Positions 1-11,368 are shown, counted from the first letter of the stretch. The stretch is DNA of 64,000 bases from Haliscomenobacter sp. (GCA_016707205.1 JADJHZ010000021.1:1-64000); one strand, 5' to 3'. Notes: generated by a model from the sequence alone, not told the origin. Program-made: numbers and translations.

Positions 1-40
1 TACCAAATTGTGGTATCTTTCGCAAAATTTCACTCTTATA

Positions 41-608
41 ATGGCAGAGCAAAACGAAATATCAATCATTCAATGGCTGGACAAATTGGTGGCAAAGGGA
101 GCCTATGGCTTTGCTACGGAAGCCTTGCAGCAGGAAATCCCGGACTACTCTGATATTGCGGTTAAACGAGCACTCAGCCGCCTCAGTGCAAAAGGAAAGA
201 TTGTTTCCTTATACAAAGGATACTACTTAATTATACCACCCCAATACGCATCCAAAGGCATATTGCCTCCCCAACTTTATTTGGATGCCTTTATTAAGTA
301 CTTGCAACGGCCGTACTATGTGGCGCTGCTCAATGCCGCTGCTTTTCATGGGGCATCCCATCAGCAGCCACAAGAGTATTTTGTGATGACTGATTTTCCT
401 GTACTCCGCCCTACCCAAAAAAAAGGTCTTAAAATCAATTACATCAGCATCAAGGAGTTTCCGCAATCGCTGATTGAGAAAAGGAAAACGGAAGCAGGCT
501 TTGAGTTTATTCCGTATTCCGCTAAAGGCAGCCAAGGAGACCAAAGGCTATTCTTCGAATAACCGCTGGAAGGTGATTGTAAACACTGAAATTGAGATTG
601 ACGAATGA
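41..608 (+). pseudogene. abiEi: AbiEi-family antitoxin, internally deleted and frameshifted
   Basis: This is the antitoxin and transcriptional repressor half of a type IV AbiE toxin-antitoxin pair. The N-terminal winged-helix region is intact (ALSRLSAKGKIVSLYKGYY), followed by the family segment YYVALLNAAAFHGA and RPTQKKG. After KTEAG the reading jumps straight to FEFIP, which normally lies near the C-terminus, so the central part of about 85 residues (family length is usually about 270) is missing. The frame then changes: the first frame stops at 562, while the usual C-terminal end NRWKVIVNTEIEIDE continues in another frame and stops at 608, overlapping the toxin start by ATGA. I used ATG 41; an upstream TTG at 8 is possible. 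The internal deletion is real decay rather than a one-base error. Confidence 0.8.
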
Positions 609-1395
609 TACCAAAGGCACATATCATGGAGTGGAGCCAGCAAGTGCCTTGGCAAAGCAACGAACAGGTAGAGCAAGACCTGGTGATTTGTCGTGCTTTG
701 GTGGAAATCTTCTCGGATGAATGGTTGGCCGGCAGTCTGGCCTTTCGGGGTGGTACAGCCCTACATAAACTCTACCTGCAACCTCAGCCACGCTACTCAG
801 AAGATATTGATTTGGTGCAGGTGCGGGCTGAACCTATCAAAGAAACCGTGCAGCGATTGCAGGAAGCACTGGCTTTTCTGGGCGATTCTTCGGTAAAACC
901 AAAAAGAGATGGCACCCAAATTATCTGCCGTTTTGATTCCGAGTTTCCGCCCTCCATTCGCTTGCGATTGAAGGTCGAAGCCAACACCAGAGAACACTTT
1001 ACGGTGCATGGTTGCAGCAATTTCCATTTGAAGTGAAATCCTCCTGGTTTGATGGTGGCTGCAACCTGACTACCTACAGCTTAGAAGAATTGCTCGGAAC
1101 CAAATTACGGGCACTATACCAGCGCAAAAAGGGAAGAGACCTCTACGATATATTCATTGCACAGAACCAAAAACCGGACTTGGATATTGATGCTTTGCTG
1201 CATTGTTACCGTGAGTACATGAACTTCTCGGTAGAAAAGCCACCAACGCAGCGGGAATACATCTTGAATATGGAAGCCAAAATGCAGGACAGCGAATTTT
1301 TGGGCGATACCACTGCTTTACTGCGACCGGATGTTCCCTACGACCCGCAGACAGCCTACGAATTAGTAAAAACAACATTGATTGAACGGATTTAA
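605..1395 (+). pseudogene. abiEii: AbiEii/AbiGii-family nucleotidyltransferase toxin, frameshifted
   Basis: This is the toxin partner of the AbiEi antitoxin, a DNA polymerase beta-fold nucleotidyltransferase. Family members of this kind modify tRNA or other nucleic acid and cause growth arrest. The first frame (605-1036) carries the catalytic signature GGTALHKLYL then RYSEDIDLV. The second frame (from about 1010 to 1395) carries the C-terminal half with LEELLGTKLRALYQRKKGRDLYDI. The two halves join near 1005-1015, where the family reads HFTV...QQFPFEV, so a single-base frame change splits the gene. Combined length is about 263 residues, near the family norm. With the antitoxin also broken, the module is probably non-functional. 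Confidence 0.82.
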
Positions 1396-1396
1396 A

Positions 1397-4148
1397 ATGA
1401 GCCATACCAAAAAATTAATAGAAGTAGCCTTACCACTCGACATCATCAATGATGCCTCGGCATATGATAAAATGCCGGGTATTGGGGCACACCCTAAAGG
1501 CATCCATCAGTGGTGGGCCCGTTTGCCCTTGCCTTCTGCAAGAGCAATTTTGTTTGCGTCTCTGGTAGATGACCCTTCTTCCAATCCGGAACAATTCCCT
1601 ACGGATGAAGCACAAGAAAAGGAGCGGGTAAGGTTATTTGAAATGATTCGGCTACTCTGCCAAAAAAAGATGCACACTAAGCAAAATGTATTTGAGGAGG
1701 CTCATCAAGAGATATTGAAACATTGTAATGGCAAGCTACCAACTGTGCTCGACCCCTTTGCAGGAGGAGGTTCAATCCCTTTAGAAGGGATGCGCTTGGG
1801 CTTACCTGTGCAGGCTTCCGACCTCAATCCGGTAGCAGTATTGATCAATAAGGTGCAATTGGAGATTCTACCAAAATTCGCCAATCAGAAGCCCATTAAC
1901 CCGGAAATACAAGCCAAAATGGCTTTGACCAAATGGGAATTGGGAAAAGGGTTGGCAGAAGATCTCCGCTACTATGGAAAGTGGATCAACGAAGAAGCAA
2001 AAAACGAATTGGCAAGGTTTACCCGAAAGCCAAAATTGGGAATAAAGAACACAATGTCATTGCTTGGATTTGGGCCAGAACCATAAAATGTCCCAATCCT
2101 GCCTGCGGATGCGAAATGCCCTTAGTAAGGTCATTTATTCTAAGCTCTAAAAAAAGCCCAATTTCTATAGCCAGCCCAATTATTGAACATTCAGCGGTGG
2201 GAATAAAGTGCTTGGGTATGAAGTATTGCAAGGTGATCCAAAAATAAAAGGGACCGTGAGTCGCAGCGGAGCTACTTGTGTTTGTTGTAATGAACCTATA
2301 AAGATTAAGGACATCCGAGAATATGGAAAAAAACATGGTTATGGATCGAGGTTAATCGGGATGGTCGTAGAAGTGCCAAAAGGAAAAACATATATTTCAC
2401 CAGTACCTGACCACGAGAAAATAGTATTATCGATAGAACCTATAGAGAATTTTCTCATGCAAAAATTGCCCATTAATCCACGATGGTTTAGTCCACCGCT
2501 TTACGGGCTTTCGGAATATTGGCAGATTTTTTCCACAAGACAACTTTTAGGTCTTGCAACCCTGCATGAGCTGATTGGGGACATGAAACAGCGCATAATT
2601 CGTGACAGCGGAAACTCTGATTATGCCAATGCTATTACAACTTTATTAGTCATGGTTGTTGATAGAATGTGCGATTTCAATAACTCGTTATGCAGATGGA
2701 ATAGCGGGAATGAAAAGGTAATGAATTTATATGGGCGTCAAGCTGTGCCAATGATCTGGGATTATGGAGAAGCCAATTTGATTGGAGAAGCGGTTGGAGC
2801 ATGGAAAACATGTTATGAATATGTAGCAGATTGTGTAGAAGTTATTCTCACTAAAACTTCGAATGCGCAAAACGCAAAGCAATTCAATGCTTCAAAATAT
2901 TCTTTTACGAACCAGTCATATATTATCAGTACTGACCCGCCTTATTATGACAACATCGGTTATTCTGACTTGTCAGATTTTTTCTATATATGGCTCAGAC
3001 ATAGTTTGCTAGATCAATTTCCAGATTTACTCAGTACAGTTTTAGTTCCTAAAATGGAAGAGTTAGTTGCATCTGATTCCCGATATGGCAGCAAAGAAGC
3101 AGCAAAATCTCATTTTGAAGGTGGGTTCAAAGAAGCATTCCAAAATTTCAAGAAAGGATTAGACCCGCGATTTCCCTTGACTGTTTATTATGCTTTTAAG
3201 CAAGATGAAGATGAGGACACTTCAGACGAGGGAGATAAAAATATTATTGCCATAAGTCTAACCACAGGTTGGGAAACTCTATTGGAGAGTTTGGTTTCAA
3301 CAGGTTTCCAAATTGTAGCAACTTGGCCAATAAAGGCATCTCAGAAATGGAGAATGGTGTCAATGGGCACTAACGCCCTCACAAGCTACATTGTCCTGGC
3401 CTGTCGCCCGCGCCCCGAAGACGCCGCTTCTATTACTCGGCGGGAGTATCTGCAAATTCTAAAAAGAGAACTGCCACAGGCCATTGAAGTACTGCAACGC
3501 AGCAACCTCGCTCCGGTAGATATGGCGCAGGCTACCATTGGTCCGGGTATGGGTATTTATTCCCGCTTCGATAAAATCATGGAGCAAGATGGAACACCTA
3601 TGAGTGTACGCACAGCTCTATCATTAATCAACAAGGCATTGGGCGAAATTTTAGCTGAACAGGAAGGTGATTTTGATACCGAAACCCGTTGGGCTTTGGC
3701 TTGGTTTGAACAAAACGAATTTGCTGCTGGTGAATTTGGTGATGCCAATGCACTGGCATTGGCAAAAAATACAGCGGTAAATGCCCTTGTGCATTCCGGT
3801 GTTGTAAAATCAGGAGCAGGTAAAGTTCAACTCATCCCGAGAAGTGAGTTATCGCCAACTTGGGACCCAACTGCTGACAATCGGGTGGTGGTATGGGAAA
3901 TCACGCAACACCTCATTAAGCAATTGCAGGAGCATGGCGAAATGGGTGCAGCAAAACTTTACAAGAAACTTGGCCCAACTGCTGACATTGCGAGAGAACT
4001 GGCTTACCACCTGTTTACTATCTGCGAGAAAAAAGGATGGGCACAGGAAGCCCAGGCATACAATAGTTTGGTTTTATCCTGGAACCAAATTGTGTCAGAA
4101 TCATACAATATCAAAGAACCGCCTAAGCAAGGCACATTGTTCGATTAA
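1397..4148 (+). pseudogene. DUF1156 adenine-specific DNA methylase with zinc ribbon (COG1743), two frameshifts
   Basis: This is a large DNA methylase of the COG1743/DUF1156 type, as found in type 3 BREX (PglXI) and in DUF1156-DUF499 anti-phage clusters. The N-terminal DUF1156 domain (IEVALPLDIIN, KGIHQWWARLPL) is followed by the SAM-binding motif LDPFAGGGSIPLEG. Zinc-ribbon cysteines follow (CPNPACGC, CVCC), then the catalytic TDPPYYDN motif near 2932-2955. The frame changes near 2015-2030 (first part ends in a false stop at 2086) and again near 2200; the third part, 2208-4148, is open throughout. The combined length of about 917 residues fits the family. The next gene starts 2 bp after the stop. 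It would mark host DNA or act with the ATPase in defence, but as assembled it cannot make one protein. Confidence 0.82.
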
Positions 4149-4150
4149 TC

Positions 4151-7100
4151 ATGGCACTGAGCAACTTAGACCGCGTAAACAAAGGGCTGGAGCTTTTGAG
4201 AAAAGGTTTATATCCCTATGTCATTAGAGAAATGAAGGAGGTTCACAAAGCCTATTGGCTGGAAGCTGCTTCCTCATCGTTTCCTGAGGATCACCACTCT
4301 CGTGAATTAAGCCCGGAAGAATGGGATGTTCAGGCCTTGTTGGCCATCATGTGGAAGAACTGGAACGGGACCTTCAATCGTAGGTTAGGATTTGGTGAGC
4401 GCTCCATTGTAAGCGAGCTGATGGAAATCAGAAAACGGGCTGCCCACCAAAACAAAACCAATGTATTTGATACAGATGATGCCTTCCGTGCTCTGGACAA
4501 TGTGGAAAGGCTGCTGAGTGCTATTGCAGCACCGGAGGCAGAAGAAGCAGACAATCAAAAAAATGAATTGCTTCGGGTACGCTATGAAGAAAACACAAGG
4601 AAGAAGACAAGAGCCATTGAAGCCAAATCTGTGATTGACTCATCTGCCATTGGCCTCAAGCCTTGGCGACAGGTCATCACTCCCCACCCAGATGTTGCAT
4701 CCGGCAAATTTCAGCAAGCTGAATTTGCCGCCGACCTGTGGCGGGTGGATCAGGATGGGGAAGCGCAGGAGAATATGGTAAGCCATTGACTTCTTCAACA
4801 GAACCTACCTCACCCAAGGGATCAGAAAACTTTTAACCAACACCCTAAAGCGATTAAATGGGGATGGCGGAGATCCGGTCATCAACCTGCAAACCAATTT
4901 CGGTGGTGGTAAAACCCACTCCCTTGCTGGCCATTTACCATTTATGCTCTGGTGCTGATTTCGGTTCCGTAAGAGACTTGGAAAGTTTTTTTAGCGAAGT
5001 TGGCGACTTGCAGCCACCGGCAAAGGTGAACAAAGCGGTATTGGTAGGTAACAGAATTGCTCCAGGGGTTACCCACACCAAACCGGACGGCACAAAGGTT
5101 CACACCCTTTGGGGTGAACTTGCCTGGCAGTTGGGTGGCAAAGCGGGCTATGCGATGCTTCAGGAAGCAGACGAAAAAGCGGCTAATCCTGGAGACCAAT
5201 TAGTGCCATTGCTAAAGCAGTTTGCTCCTTGCGTTGTACTCATTGACGAATGGGTGGCCTACACCCGTCAGCTTAAGGAAGATGGAAATGACAGTGGCGG
5301 AACTTATGGCACACAAATGTCATTTGCACAAGCACTTTGTGAAGCAGCAAAAACGGTGAATAATGCCTTGGTAGTTGTCAGTTTACCTGCCTCCGATATT
5401 GAAATGGGTGGAGAGAAAGGCCGTCAATCGGCTGCGGAGTTAGGCAATATCATTGGCCGTATTGAATCCCCCTGGTCTGCTGCAACCACGGAAGAATCAT
5501 TTGAGATTGTTACCCGCAGATTATTCTCACCCATTGCCACCAAAGAACAGTTTGCCGAAAGAGATGCATCTGCAAGGGCATTCGGAGAGTTCTACCGCAA
5601 CAACAAAACCGACTTTCCAAACGAAACGCAGGACAGCAGTTACGAAAAGCGCATAAGAGATTTTTATCCCATACACCCTGAATTGTTTGATGCCTTAGCC
5701 GAAAGATGGGCAAGTATTCCGCAGTTCCAAAAGACCCGTGGTATTCTTCGCCTCATGGCTAAGATTATTCACTTCCTTTGGGAGAACAACGACCAGGGGC
5801 CATTGATTTTACCAGCTAATATTCCATTGGATAGTTCCGAAATTCAGTCGGAATTGATGCGCTATCTGGCCCCGCCATGGAGTGCTGTAATAGCAAAGGA
5901 TGTGGACGGAATCCACTCGCTACCCAAACAATTGGATAGTGAATTACCCAATATCGGCAGATATAGCGGAACAAGAAGAGTAGCAAGGACTTTGTTCTTC
6001 GGGACCGCTCCCACATTCGATGCGGCAAACAAAGGGATTGACGAACAAAGAATAAAGCTGGGCAGCATTTTACCGGGAGAAACTGTCCCTACATTCTCTG
6101 ACGCTTTACGCCATCTGATAGATAAAGGTACCTATGTTTATGCAGCCAACAAGACCTACTGGTACAGTACCCAAAACAATGTAAACAGAACAGCGGAAGA
6201 AAGAGCTTCTCATGTCAGAGAAGATAAGGTAGAAGAGGAGATTATTTCTTTGCTTACCCAACAACTTACCCCATCTGGAAACCAAATCAGGAGGATTCAC
6301 TTCATGCCGCAGACATCCAATGATGTTTCCGATGATATGGATATGAAATTGGTGGTGCTGGGGATCAAGCATGCCCACATTTCAAGGGACGGCAATAGCC
6401 CGGCATTCCAAAAGGCGAAAGAAATCCTCAGCACGAGGGGGGCTTCGCAGCGTTTATATCGCAATACATTGATTTTCTTAGCTCCTGACAGAACCCGTTT
6501 GGAGGAACTAAAACAAGCTGTAAAATCTTTTCTGGCCTGGAAATCGATTGTGGATGATAAGGTTGCTTTAAACCTGGATGCCTATCAATCCAACCAGGCA
6601 GAAGGGAAACGCAAATCCGGACTGGATACCATCAAGCTTCGCCTCCCGGAAACATTTGTTTGGATTTTAACCCCTTTTCAGGAAATCGGAAGCTCGAAAT
6701 ACATTGGGATGAATCGAAAATGAATGGTTCAAACCAAGAGGCGTATTTAAGTCGGGTACTCAAGAAGTTAACCTCGCAAAGTCAGTTGTATAATGATTTT
6801 GCATCTTCTGAGCTCCGCATCAACTTAGACAGAATACCCCTTTGGCGCGGTGATAATGTATCGGTGCGACAACTACGGGAAGATTTTGCCAAGTATCTCT
6901 ATTTACCCAAGCTATCATCCGCCCACTTACTTCAACAAGCTATTGAATCGGGTTTAAGCTTGGTATCATGGCAGAAAGACTCCTTCGCCTATGCGGAATC
7001 CTTTGATGAAGAAAATGCAAGATACCGGGGATTGCGTGCGGGAGGATCAATCTCAGTTTCTCTCGACAGCTATGGCCTTTTGGTCAAGCCGGACATTGCA

Positions 7101-7462
7101 GAAGAACAACTTGAAAAAGAGCGGTTGGAAGCCGAAGCGCGAAAAGGCAAAACATCCACTCACTGGAGTCTTATGCCGGAACGGAAGAAAAAGTTCCTGC
7201 TAGAGGTGTAAACGAACCCAAGGCCACACCAACAGCAAAAAGATTCTACGGCCATATCGAAACAGATGCTACGCGCTTTTTCAGGGCTACGGATGACATT
7301 GAGAAAGAGATTTTAAAGCACTTAAATATTGCTACAGGAACCAAGGTGAAGATCACCATACATATCCAAGCAGAGAATAGCGATGGATTTAATCCAGACA
7401 CCGAAAGGACTTTGCGCGAAAATGGAAGAACGCTTGGATTTGGGAGTATAGAGTTTGACTAA
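4151..7462 (+). pseudogene. Swt1-like HEPN + DUF499 ATPase, five frame changes
   Basis: This is a predicted anti-phage AAA+ ATPase of about 1,100 residues. The N-terminal Swt1-like HEPN domain (4151 to about 4560) contains RKRAAH, which matches the R-x4-H RNase motif of HEPN proteins. The DUF499 ATPase follows with the conserved lead-in GLKPWRQVITPHPDVASG and the Walker A NFGGGKTHS at about 4896-4922; VVLIDEW near 5240 is a Walker B candidate. The reading frame changes near 4750-4770, 4783, 4920, 6680-6710 and 7165. The C-terminus (FYGHIETDATRFFRATDDI to GSIEFD) ends at TAA 7460-7462. It directly follows the methylase, the arrangement seen in DUF1156-DUF499 clusters. Five lesions in one gene exceed the window's background, so I call it decayed, with assembly error as the alternative. 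Confidence 0.8.
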
Positions 7463-7514
7463 ATACTGTACTATTTCCGACTATGTTGTCAACGAACCCC
7501 AAAACCAGTACCCC

Positions 7515-7773
7515 ATGGCCGACTATTCCCGGTGCCTCCGCCCTGAATTCACGCAGCTGGTATTTGAAGAACTGCTGCAGGAAAGAGAATCCGGTGCGCC
7601 CGCTGCGGTCGAAGACTATCTTTTTACCGGCATGGCGCCGCTGAATGACCAGATCGCCACTGCCCTGCGCATCAAGCCCCCAAGTTCCTGGAACGCCGCG
7701 CTATTCTGGATCGCATCCGGAGAAAGTGCTGGATTTTGTGGAGCTGTTTGAGGAGGAGATAGAGGAGGTATAA
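7515..7773 (+). pseudogene. Unrecognised 3' gene remnant
   Basis: This is a short coding-like stretch after the DUF499 gene. It reads MADYSRCLRPEFTQLVFEEL in one frame. The frame shifts twice, near 7680 and 7715, into a plausible acidic C-terminus (FLERRAILDRI then EKVLDFVELFEEEIEEV) that stops at 7773. The amphipathic, charged end looks like the tail of a larger enzyme such as a helicase or restriction subunit, but I cannot name the family. It may be what remains of a third gene of the DUF1156-DUF499 module. Confidence 0.35.
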
Positions 7774-7810
7774 GTTTATGGCGTAGACTATTTACGGTGT
7801 CAGATTTGTC

Positions 7811-8275
7811 TTAATGCTCGGCTTCTTCACCATGCCAAATACCGGTTTCAATCCATTTTTCATAGTGATAAATCCAAGTACAGATTGATGGGACAAGATC
7901 TTTTTCGATATTCGTTCCCTTTTTCCACTGAAAGTTACCGCCTTTCCAGAGGCATAAGCTTCCATCTTGCCAAAAGTGCTTTTTCTTTGCCAGGACAGGT
8001 TCATCTATAAATACCTTAATCTTTTCGTTTCCTTTTTTATTCGGTCTGTAAATCAACCTCACCCTGTATTTTGAAAAATCCACAGGAGTTGAACTCCCCT
8101 CATAATGAAAAACGAGGTTTCCAAAGGAAAAAGTCCACTCAAGTTTTGCATGGAGGCTATCATTTTTTACTACATTAGATATGTACCCTTTTTCTATAAG
8201 CCTTTTAATAGCTAAATTTTGCTCGTGACTATCGGTTCTTTTTTGAGCCATATACTCCGCCTTTACTTCTTGCAT
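7811..8275 (-). CDS. Stand-alone E2-like (ubiquitin-conjugating fold) CBASS protein
   Basis: This is a 154-residue E2/UBC-fold protein, the last gene of a CBASS operon. The family signature is an H-x(n)-LC catalytic site, seen here as HFWQDGSLCLW with His100 and Cys108. It is followed by the helix IEKDLVPSICTWIYHYEKW and the acidic end TGIWHGEEAEH. In short type II CBASS a lone E2-like protein replaces the E1-E2 fusion Cap2 and primes the CD-NTase by conjugating its C-terminus. No E1 or JAB peptidase is present. It overlaps the 3' end of the upstream nucleotidyltransferase; an internal ATG at 8251 would shorten the overlap. The frame is intact. Confidence 0.78.
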   Translation of the reverse strand: MQEVKAEYMAQKRTDSHEQNLAIKRLIEKGYISNVVKNDSLHAKLEWTFSFGNLVFHYEGSSTPVDFSKYRVRLIYRPNKKGNEKIKVFIDEPVLAKKKHFWQDGSLCLWKGGNFQWKKGTNIEKDLVPSICTWIYHYEKWIETGIWHGEEAEH

Positions 8276-9229
8276 ACAAGCCGCCCTCTTTTGGTTTACC
8301 TTGTACGCCGATAACTAGACTGCCAACTTTTTCTGCTTCACCAATTGCCCTAGCTTCTTCTGATTCGCACTTTTCGCCAAGTGGGAATCTATCCCCTAAA
8401 TGCTTCTGCCATTTTTTGCTGGCTTCTGGCAACAACCTTCATCTATTGCAGAATCTGCATCGGCAATGAAATCATCTAGGGCTGTAAAAAAGTTGTTTTT
8501 GAAGGTTTCGTTATACTTGCTGAAAAGGTCATCCTTTGGAGTGGTTGGCATGACACACATCCAAGAGACTTTAAGAGAATTCTTGATTGCTTTGAGAGTC
8601 TCCCGGAGAGCAATATCATCCCTCTCGTTTTCAATAAGGTTTTTTTGAGTCAGGACAGCTATTGCCAGACCAGAGGGCATGTTGTTTCTTTTGTGGTCAC
8701 ACCATCCTTTAAGGTATCGGGATATTCGAACCATTTGGCTCGTCTTAACATCTCTGAACCATTCAAGAAATTCTTTGGGGTCACTTTCTTGCCATCCTTC
8801 ATTCTTTACTGCCAGGAAAGGATGGTCGCAAGTCTTCGAAAACATGTAATAAACAGGAATGTCTATGTGATAATCCCCTGAGTAGATTACCCGGATGCAC
8901 TTTTTTCTGTGCTGCTGCCCACCAGTAGTATGCTCTTCCACAGCCTCGTATACCCATTTCTGAAGCACAGTAGCGGTTACATCAGGTTTACGGAGAAAAT
9001 ACACCCCATCGTCCAAATCGCATTCGTTATCCTTCGTGCGAATCATGGTTTTCATCTTGTACGACCCCTGAATGAAAAATTGAGGGACGTATTCAGGATG
9101 ATGTTCTTTAAAATAATCCTTGATTCGCTCCCTGAGCGCCTCTTTAGCCTTTTTTAAGCGATCTCTCTTAGTCGCGGTGATGTTCAAGTCATCATTATAC
9201 TTTGAAAATAGGCTTTGACAATCAGCCAT
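8229..9229 (-). CDS. DncV-like CD-NTase (CBASS cyclic dinucleotide synthase), frameshifted
   Basis: This is the signal-producing enzyme of the CBASS operon. It is a cGAS/DncV-like nucleotidyltransferase expected to make a cyclic dinucleotide on phage infection; clade members usually make 3',3'-cGAMP. The active site is visible: GSYK at residues 55-58, acidic residues in ECDLDDGVYF (Asp71, Asp73) and the third acidic residue in YHIDIPVYY (Asp123). The first frame runs to a stop at 8396. The expected C-terminal segment EASKKWQKHLGDRFP continues in another frame to 8229, so one frame change lies near 8420-8430. Combined length is about 333 residues. It starts 15 bp after capV and overlaps the E2 gene. 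The tail, which a CBASS E2 would act on, is in the second frame. Confidence 0.83.
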
Positions 9230-9244
9230 TTAATAAAAGTTTGG

Positions 9245-10259
9245 TTATAAAACATAGTGTTTCTTTTCTTTGAAAAAAGCTCCAATCAGAGGCTTGTACT
9301 CTGGTTTTGTGGTATAGTCAATGCCCTGTTGATTGCCAAGGCTTTCGAGGAGTTTAATTGAGTTTTTACCTGCCTTATCCATTTCAATGTCGTCCAGATG
9401 CTCTTTTGAAAGTTGACGTGGTGAGGGTATCCGAAAATACTTTCCCTGAGGATTTGTACAACTAACTATTCTCTTTGCAAAGTGGTCAGCGAAGAAGTTT
9501 TGCCCATCCAAAGGGGTCTCGAAAAGTTTCCCCTTCCAACCCCAGAAAGACCTGGACCTATTGGTTTTCATTTTCCAGCCATTTGACTGTGTTTACTGAA
9601 ATTGACAGGATGTTATACGATGAGAACTCTTTTCCCTCCCCTACAAAATGTTCCAACGCCTCAAGGACGCCGCATAGAGTTGGGTTGTTTGCCCATACGC
9701 CTCCATCTATAAAAAGCCCTTTTAGCTTTGGATAGTCGAGCTCTGCCATCGGAAAGTAAGTTGGAGCAGCACTAGTAGCCAAAGCAACATCAACCATTTT
9801 AAGGTTGGCATCTCTGAAATAATCTCCATGGGGGTTTTTGAATACAATTGGCTCTCCAAGAGTAAGGTTGAAACTGGGGATACACAGGAGCGTTTTGGCG
9901 TTCTGCATTTGGGTGTCAGCCCCTAAAAAGGCTTCAAGGGACTTTCTTAATGCAACGTCGGAGTATTTGCCAAACCAAAACGTTTGTCTAATAAAGGCAT
10001 AAGCCCGCGCGCGCCGATTGACATAGGGGAAAATTTCTTCCCCTTTTTTTGCATAAAAATCGGCAATTTCTCCTGCTTTTTTTCTGAGCGAAAGGGCAAG
10101 GGCGATCAATCCACCCGTCGATGTTCCACAGATTAAATCAAAGTAGTCGGCAAGGTGGCAATCGCCATGCCGCTCTTCAAGATGTTTCAAGATACAAGCG
10201 GAGTATAAACCCTTGATACCCCCTCCATCTATTGCCAAAATCTTAAACTCTTTACCCAT
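9245..10259 (-). CDS. capV: CapV patatin-like phospholipase, CBASS effector, frameshifted
   Basis: This is the effector of the CBASS operon, a patatin-fold phospholipase activated by the cyclic dinucleotide to degrade the inner membrane and abort infection. Catalytic motifs are the oxyanion loop DGGGIKG (residues 11-17), nucleophile GTSTGG (Ser47) and DGG (Asp185), in the order expected for the family. The first frame ends in a false stop at 9558. The C-terminal part (RSFWGWKGKLFETPLDGQNFF) continues in another frame to 9245, so one frame change lies near 9560-9570. The combined length of about 338 residues matches CapV. It is the first gene of the operon CapV, CD-NTase, E2, which fits CBASS of type II. 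Confidence 0.85.
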
Positions 10260-10670
10260 CCATTATAAATTTGACATAAAACCACAGAACTTTATCGATA
10301 CGCTGAAAGCACGCGATTTGGAAAATCCCATACTTGAAAAATACTACGTCCGTTAAATTATTTCAAAACAAGTTTATTTAAAAACAAGTTCCATTGTAAA
10401 CAAAAATTTTTATCAAATCGATATACACAGTCTGCAATTATTATACACACAGAGGCCATTGTTTTGGAATGTAACAACAACCCTAAGGAGATCAATACAG
10501 CCACAGGCACATCACCTACCAAAGGCATCAAAACACCCAATTTCAAGTGCTTCAAAGCATTAGCGGATAATTTGGCGGCTTAGGAAGTTGGCATAGAAAC
10601 AAGAATGGGAATATGCCAACAGTTCAATGCCCGAGTATCTTAAATGATCGTAGTTCCCATACTCCCCGAA
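10260..10670. other. Intergenic region, small coding-like scrap
   Basis: This stretch is AT-rich, with no gene I can support. At its left end a plus-strand frame with no start reads FDIKPQNFIDTLKARDLENP and stops near 10356. It looks like the last codons of a lost gene, but I do not recognise it. The upstream region of the CBASS operon must also lie here; I see no clear promoter consensus. Confidence 0.4.
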
Positions 10671-11215
10671 TCACCCATCCCACCTCCCCACGCCCCGCAC
10701 CTCCGCCTCGACCCCCCGCAGCCGTGCCTCCAGCTGCTCCAACTCCAGGCACTTGAGCAGGAATTCCCGTTTTCGGAGCAGGAACTCCGCCGGCAGCAGC
10801 TCCTGCGTACGGCTTGTTTCTCGTAGAAGCGATAGAGTTCCGTATCGAGGGCATGCACCGCGCGCTGCGCATCCAGTTCCCGTTGCAGGGCCGCGTGCCG
10901 CTGCAGCAGTTGCAGCAGGGTGCGCTTATCCGCCTCGGCATCCAGGGCCGCCTGCTGCAGGATAGCCAGGCGCTTGGCGTCGCGCTGCTGGCGGTCTTTC
11001 TGCGCGGTATAGAGCAGGGTAGAGGAGTAGCTCACGGCCGGCCGCGGCGCGCCCGTGGGCGTGTAAGCGATGCCGATGGCCGGCAGGTAGCGCAGCCAGT
11101 TGCCGCGGCGGGATTCGGCCAGCTCCAGCAGCCGGATGCGGGCCTGCCGGGCGTGGAAGGTGTCGATTGAACCGAAGAGGAGTGGGGTAGGGGGGAGAGA
11201 ATCGGTTAAGCGTTG
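10671..11215 (-). pseudogene. Coiled-coil protein, 3' part of an interrupted gene
   Basis: This is an unrecognised GC-rich gene on the minus strand. It reads from SLPPTPLLFGSIDTFHARQA through RRGNWLRYLPAIGIAYT into a strongly helical stretch rich in Q, L, A, R and E (a likely coiled coil). A frame change near 10815 restores the expected helical C-terminus (ELLPAEFLLRKREFLLK), with the stop at 10671-10673. There is no start codon or signal peptide at its 5' end, where the 8-bp repeat array begins. A signal peptide on the same strand lies beyond the repeats and the IS3 element, at 12500-12551, and is probably its missing N-terminus. Function unknown. Confidence 0.5.
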
Positions 11216-11298
11216 AGGCGTTGGGGCGTTTAGGCGTTTAGGCGTTTAGGCGTGAGGGCATGGGGTAAGGTGCAAGGCGTAAGGTGTAAGGCGTGGCA
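11207..11298. repeat. 8-bp tandem repeat array (GGCGTTTA family)
   Basis: About five copies of GGCGTTTA-like 8-mers are followed by GTAAGGTG/CAAGGCG variants. The array ends exactly at the left end of the IS3 element. The sequence beyond the right end of the IS is roughly its inverse complement, so the two halves formed one inverted repeat before the insertion. Confidence 0.8.
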
Positions 11299-11368
11299 TG
11301 AACTTGCTATCTTTGAGTGGACGGTAAGTTAAGGGTAAAAAGTGACCCAAAGAACAGAATAAGTGCAG

